DNA of 34,652 nucleotides, from contig CAMDKD010000028.1 of NCBI GenBank assembly GCA_945901125.1, positions 1-34,652 of the forward strand. The letters are read 5' to 3'. Source of the stretch: Bordetella parapertussis (GTDB lineage: Bacteria; Pseudomonadota; Gammaproteobacteria; Burkholderiales; Burkholderiaceae_C). The translations under genes were made by a program, and so were the position numbers. Of this stretch, positions 32,610 to 34,652 are shown piece by piece (the stretch's first letter is position 1; every line of letters begins with the position of its first letter). The notes under the pieces were generated by a model. It did not search any database. It worked only from the letters and a program-made list of their open reading frames with translations, and was not told the origin of the DNA.

Positions 32610-32662
32610 GTTGACAGCTATTTATATTGATGTTACCTTGAAATGAAATTTGGAGAACATCA

Positions 32663-32929
32663 TTGAAAAAATTAGAAATCTTCTCGTACATCAGTGTTTT
32701 TGTTGGAGTGATCGTATATGCAAATGCCAAAAGCGCCATTCATGAAATTGAGGCATTTGTGCTATTTCTTCTTGCTGCTGTGCTTTATTCAGGGTATTCC
32801 ATCATCTCTGCCTTAAAAGTTTTGGAAGTTGATCCCTCAACTCATGTCAAGTGCCCAGACTGCAGAGAACTCGTGTTGACTGATGCAAGAAAGTGCAAGC
32901 ACTGTGGATGCTCATTGACACCACAATAA
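32663..32929 (+). CDS. Two-helix membrane protein with C-terminal zinc ribbon
   Basis: An 88-residue protein with two hydrophobic segments (about residues 6-20 and 31-50) and a C-terminal zinc ribbon, C64PDC67 and C78KHC81. The start is TTG at 32663, supported by TGGAGA 6 bases upstream; no better ATG exists. The ribbon would face the cytoplasm if both helices cross the membrane. The function is unknown. AT-rich codon use marks it as part of the island. Confidence 0.75.
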   Translation: MKKLEIFSYISVFVGVIVYANAKSAIHEIEAFVLFLLAAVLYSGYSIISALKVLEVDPSTHVKCPDCRELVLTDARKCKHCGCSLTPQ

Positions 32930-32985
32930 CTACCATCACACACAAAGTATTTTTTTAATTCATTGATTTTTAAGTAGGCATACAA

Positions 32986-33282
32986 ATGAAAAAAATATTC
33001 GCTCTCATTCTTTTGATTCCTCTTTGCAGTCAAGCGCAAATTTCAGATGCCATTTGTGGCACTTGGGACGCAGTCATGAAAGGACAAACTCTGGGCTTCA
33101 GAGAGGCAGGTATTCCAGTTGGAACAGCAGAAGATACATTTAATAGCGAAGATGACGTTAGAACAAGAGTATTTCTAAAAAAAGTCGTTCGCTTCATTTA
33201 CTCTGATCCCGTAAAAGGTAAGAATTATTTGGAGACTGGAAAATTTCTCCAAGACTGTGTAAAAACACATCGTGGTTTTTGA
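32986..33282 (+). CDS. Small exported protein with two cysteines
   Basis: A 98-residue protein with a Sec signal (KKIFALILLIPLCSQAQ), then a mature part of about 80 residues predicted helical. One Cys lies near its start (DAICGTWDAV) and one near its end (FLQDCVKTH), a spacing that suits an intramolecular disulfide. Small exported families with this cysteine framing are common in Proteobacteria and have no known function. It is the first of a tandem set of exported genes in the island. Confidence 0.7.
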   Translation: MKKIFALILLIPLCSQAQISDAICGTWDAVMKGQTLGFREAGIPVGTAEDTFNSEDDVRTRVFLKKVVRFIYSDPVKGKNYLETGKFLQDCVKTHRGF

Positions 33283-33296
33283 CTTTGGAGTTTAAA

Positions 33297-33995
33297 ATGA
33301 AATTTATTCATTTGATTTTATTAATATGCATTTTTATTTCATCTTTTATTGTTGCATGTAGTGAAAAAAAGGATATTAATCAATTAGCCCCTAGCGAAAA
33401 TTCACAAGTTCAGTTAGTTGATAATAAAACTAAGGAACAGATTGAAAAAGAAGCTGAGGTTTTAAAGAAGTTAAGGGAATACGAAGCAGATAGAGAACAG
33501 AAATTAAATAATAATCAAAATCAAGATTCTTCAATAGCATCAAACGATGTATATTTAAATTCACAGCAAAATAATTTAAAACATTTTAAGAATGAACTTG
33601 CTGAATGTTCTGGAAATAGTCTACTAACCATAGCTGCCATTAAATCGCAAATACTTACTACAGGGTCAGATATTAATAATGATAAAGCGATTAAATTTAA
33701 TGGTGCCATGAATATGATTTATTCAGAAATTGGTAAATCTATCAACGGCGATGATTACGAGCGTGTTGCCCAAGAGTTATATGATTCAAAAATAGAAAAT
33801 TTTAGGAATGAAAAAATTACATTGGGAGTAGCGCAAGCCAAACAAAATATAATTAACGATATGATGGCAAAGTCAGTGAGTTGTTCTGGGTTGCTTCAAG
33901 ATCCTAAGAATGCTTCATATGCAGCAAGTGTAATTGGAGCAGAGAAAATGAAACTTACCGCGGAATATATTCAAAAGCAGATACCCTCGAAATAA
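33297..33995 (+). CDS. Lipoprotein of unknown function with a coiled-coil-like region
   Basis: A 232-residue lipoprotein: the signal ends in SFIVAC, with Ser-Glu-Lys after the lipidated Cys. A charged, helix-forming stretch (EQIEKEAEVLKKLREYEADREQKL) and an Asn/Gln-rich linker follow. A helical C-terminal domain carries two CSG motifs (ECSGNSLLTIAAI and SCSGLLQDP). TTGGAG lies 7 bases before the ATG, which decides against the upstream in-frame TTG at 33279. It starts 14 bp after the previous stop, so the genes are likely cotranscribed. Confidence 0.72.
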   Translation: MKFIHLILLICIFISSFIVACSEKKDINQLAPSENSQVQLVDNKTKEQIEKEAEVLKKLREYEADREQKLNNNQNQDSSIASNDVYLNSQQNNLKHFKNELAECSGNSLLTIAAIKSQILTTGSDINNDKAIKFNGAMNMIYSEIGKSINGDDYERVAQELYDSKIENFRNEKITLGVAQAKQNIINDMMAKSVSCSGLLQDPKNASYAASVIGAEKMKLTAEYIQKQIPSK

Positions 33996-34011
33996 TTTTT
34001 TGGAGATTTTT

Positions 34012-34350
34012 ATGAAATTCGCTATTCCCTTATTGTTTTTATTTTGTACTAACTCTTTTGCTCAGAATATGACGCTTGTACAAAAATCAGGCGCGTGCTC
34101 AGGTTATCATATGTTTTGGTATTCTTTAAGTCTGGCAGGTAACCGTAATAATGATGCTAGTTTCAGTGAGGTTATTTACACGGATCTTCAGTCAAAATAT
34201 AAAGGTAATAGTGAGTTCAGTGATTTTCAACTGCGCGCACTTAAAAATCTAAACACTGCATTAGATACAAAAAATTTCAACCTTGTCAAAAGTTTTGCTG
34301 GTTTTTGCAATGAAATTGGACTACCTATTGGTCAAAACACCAAGAGATAA
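34012..34350 (+). CDS. Small exported protein with CSG motif
   Basis: A 112-residue protein with a Sec signal (KFAIPLLFLFCTNSFAQ). The mature domain has one Cys near its start (SGACSGYHMFWYSL) and one near its end (FAGFCNEIG). TGGAGA 5 bases upstream of the ATG decides the start at 34012. It follows the lipoprotein gene by 16 bp. The CSG motif and cysteine framing recall the C-terminal domain of the preceding lipoprotein, so the two may be related. Function unknown. Confidence 0.7.
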   Translation: MKFAIPLLFLFCTNSFAQNMTLVQKSGACSGYHMFWYSLSLAGNRNNDASFSEVIYTDLQSKYKGNSEFSDFQLRALKNLNTALDTKNFNLVKSFAGFCNEIGLPIGQNTKR

Positions 34351-34380
34351 AAATTATCTAAACTTTTGAATCTCAAGCGC

Positions 34381-34509
34381 ATGAAAAAATATTTACTTTA
34401 TTTTATGATCGTCAGTATTGCTAACGCAGCAAACAAAGAACTACCTAAAACACCTGATAACTGTAGCCGCGTTTCTGGCATGAGTACAGGACTTGCTGAA
34501 ATGATGTAA
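34381..34509 (+). pseudogene. Exported small-protein gene truncated by an IS66 element
   Basis: A signal-peptide-bearing frame starts at ATG 34381 (KKYLLYFMIVSIANAANKE) and reaches a Cys near the mature start (DNCSRVSGMSTG). At 34506 the IS66-type end GTAAGCGG begins, and the IS supplies the stop (TAA, 34507-34509). Only 42 residues remain. By position and signal it is a further member of the exported tandem set. The rest, if it survives, lies beyond the IS outside the window. Confidence 0.75.
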
Positions 34510-34652
34510 GCGGCTGGCCACGGCACCTTGACCGTTGCGCCAATTCAGGGTTGCGTTTCCCAGCGGTGGGGTAACAGCTCGTCTATGCGACTGTTCATGT
34601 GGCCAGGCAGTCTCGTCAGCACATCCTTGAGATAAGCCCACGGATCATGGCC
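34506..34652 (-). mobile_element. IS66-family insertion sequence, one end (partial)
   Basis: The terminus starts GTAAGCGGCTGGCCACGGCA, the usual IS66-family end beginning GTAAGC. It is followed at once by the 3' end of the transposase gene on the minus strand. The presumed 8-bp target duplication would be GAAATGAT (34498-34505). The element runs off the window. Confidence 0.85.
34545..34652 (-). CDS. tnpC: IS66 transposase TnpC, C-terminal fragment
   Basis: 35 residues are visible before the stop: GHDPWAYLKDVLTRLPGHM and then NSRIDELLPHRWETQP. This is the conserved C-terminal tail of IS66-family DDE transposases, where DPxxYLKDVLxRLP and LLPHRW are diagnostic. The codons are GC-rich, unlike the surrounding island, so the IS arrived separately. 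The start lies outside the window. Confidence 0.93.
   Translation of the reverse strand, partial: GHDPWAYLKDVLTRLPGHMNSRIDELLPHRWETQP

Noticed and set aside
32362..32630. Plus-strand ORFs of 73-78 codons in the island
   Set aside because: They are the complement of the decayed Ala/Pro/Gln-rich copy, whose minus-strand similarity to the intact gene explains the open frames.

Overview
The window looks like a betaproteobacterial chromosome segment of the order Burkholderiales, with a Comamonadaceae-like flavour. This rests on GC-rich codon use over the first ~31 kb, the groES-groEL pair behind a perfect CIRCE, and the protein character of ArgB, SlmA, TtcA and TalB. No 16S gene is present, so the placement is an inference.

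Positions 1-21,450 are mostly housekeeping and accessory metabolism. The order is argB-slmA; an SDR/FAH-hydrolase pair that resembles the last two steps of a non-phosphorylating deoxysugar pathway; a strong bidirectional terminator; a minus-strand operon of a pteridine-reductase-like SDR, folB and ttcA; and, diverging from it, a MidA-type methyltransferase and a DUF2905 protein. A four-gene multidrug efflux operon follows (mdtA-mdtB-mdtC-outer membrane factor), with each stop overlapping the next start. Next come cca with an AhpD-like gene, a fluoroacetate-dehalogenase-type hydrolase with all key residues, an exported amidohydrolase, an NDUFA9-like reductase and talB.

Positions 21,770-27,690 hold the most unusual locus. 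It is a minus-strand run of six genes, every one with an export signal: a Tat metallophosphoesterase, a monoheme cytochrome c, an Lcl/DUF1566 protein, a Tat high-potential iron-sulfur protein (HiPIP), a tetraheme lipoprotein that is recognisably the photosynthetic reaction-centre cytochrome subunit PufC, and a ChaN-family haem-binding protein. A LysR regulator diverges from it. No reaction-centre or light-harvesting gene is present. The pufC promoter nevertheless carries a TGT-N12-ACA palindrome of the PpsR/CrtJ type over its -10. The locus is either a detached photosynthesis module or an undescribed periplasmic electron-transfer system built on PufC and HiPIP.

Positions 27,750-31,150 return to ordinary chromosome: groEL, groES and CIRCE, a FitAB-like toxin-antitoxin pair with a palindromic operator, and a small ORF.

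At 31,159-31,205 lies the 3' part of a tRNA-Pro(CGG) gene with no 5' half. This is the usual scar of an island integrated into a tRNA gene. Everything to its right is strikingly AT-rich: an Ala/Pro/Gln-rich protein and its decayed duplicate, a TM2 protein, a membrane zinc-ribbon protein, and a tandem set of small exported cysteine-containing proteins. The last of these is cut by an IS66-family element that runs off the right edge.
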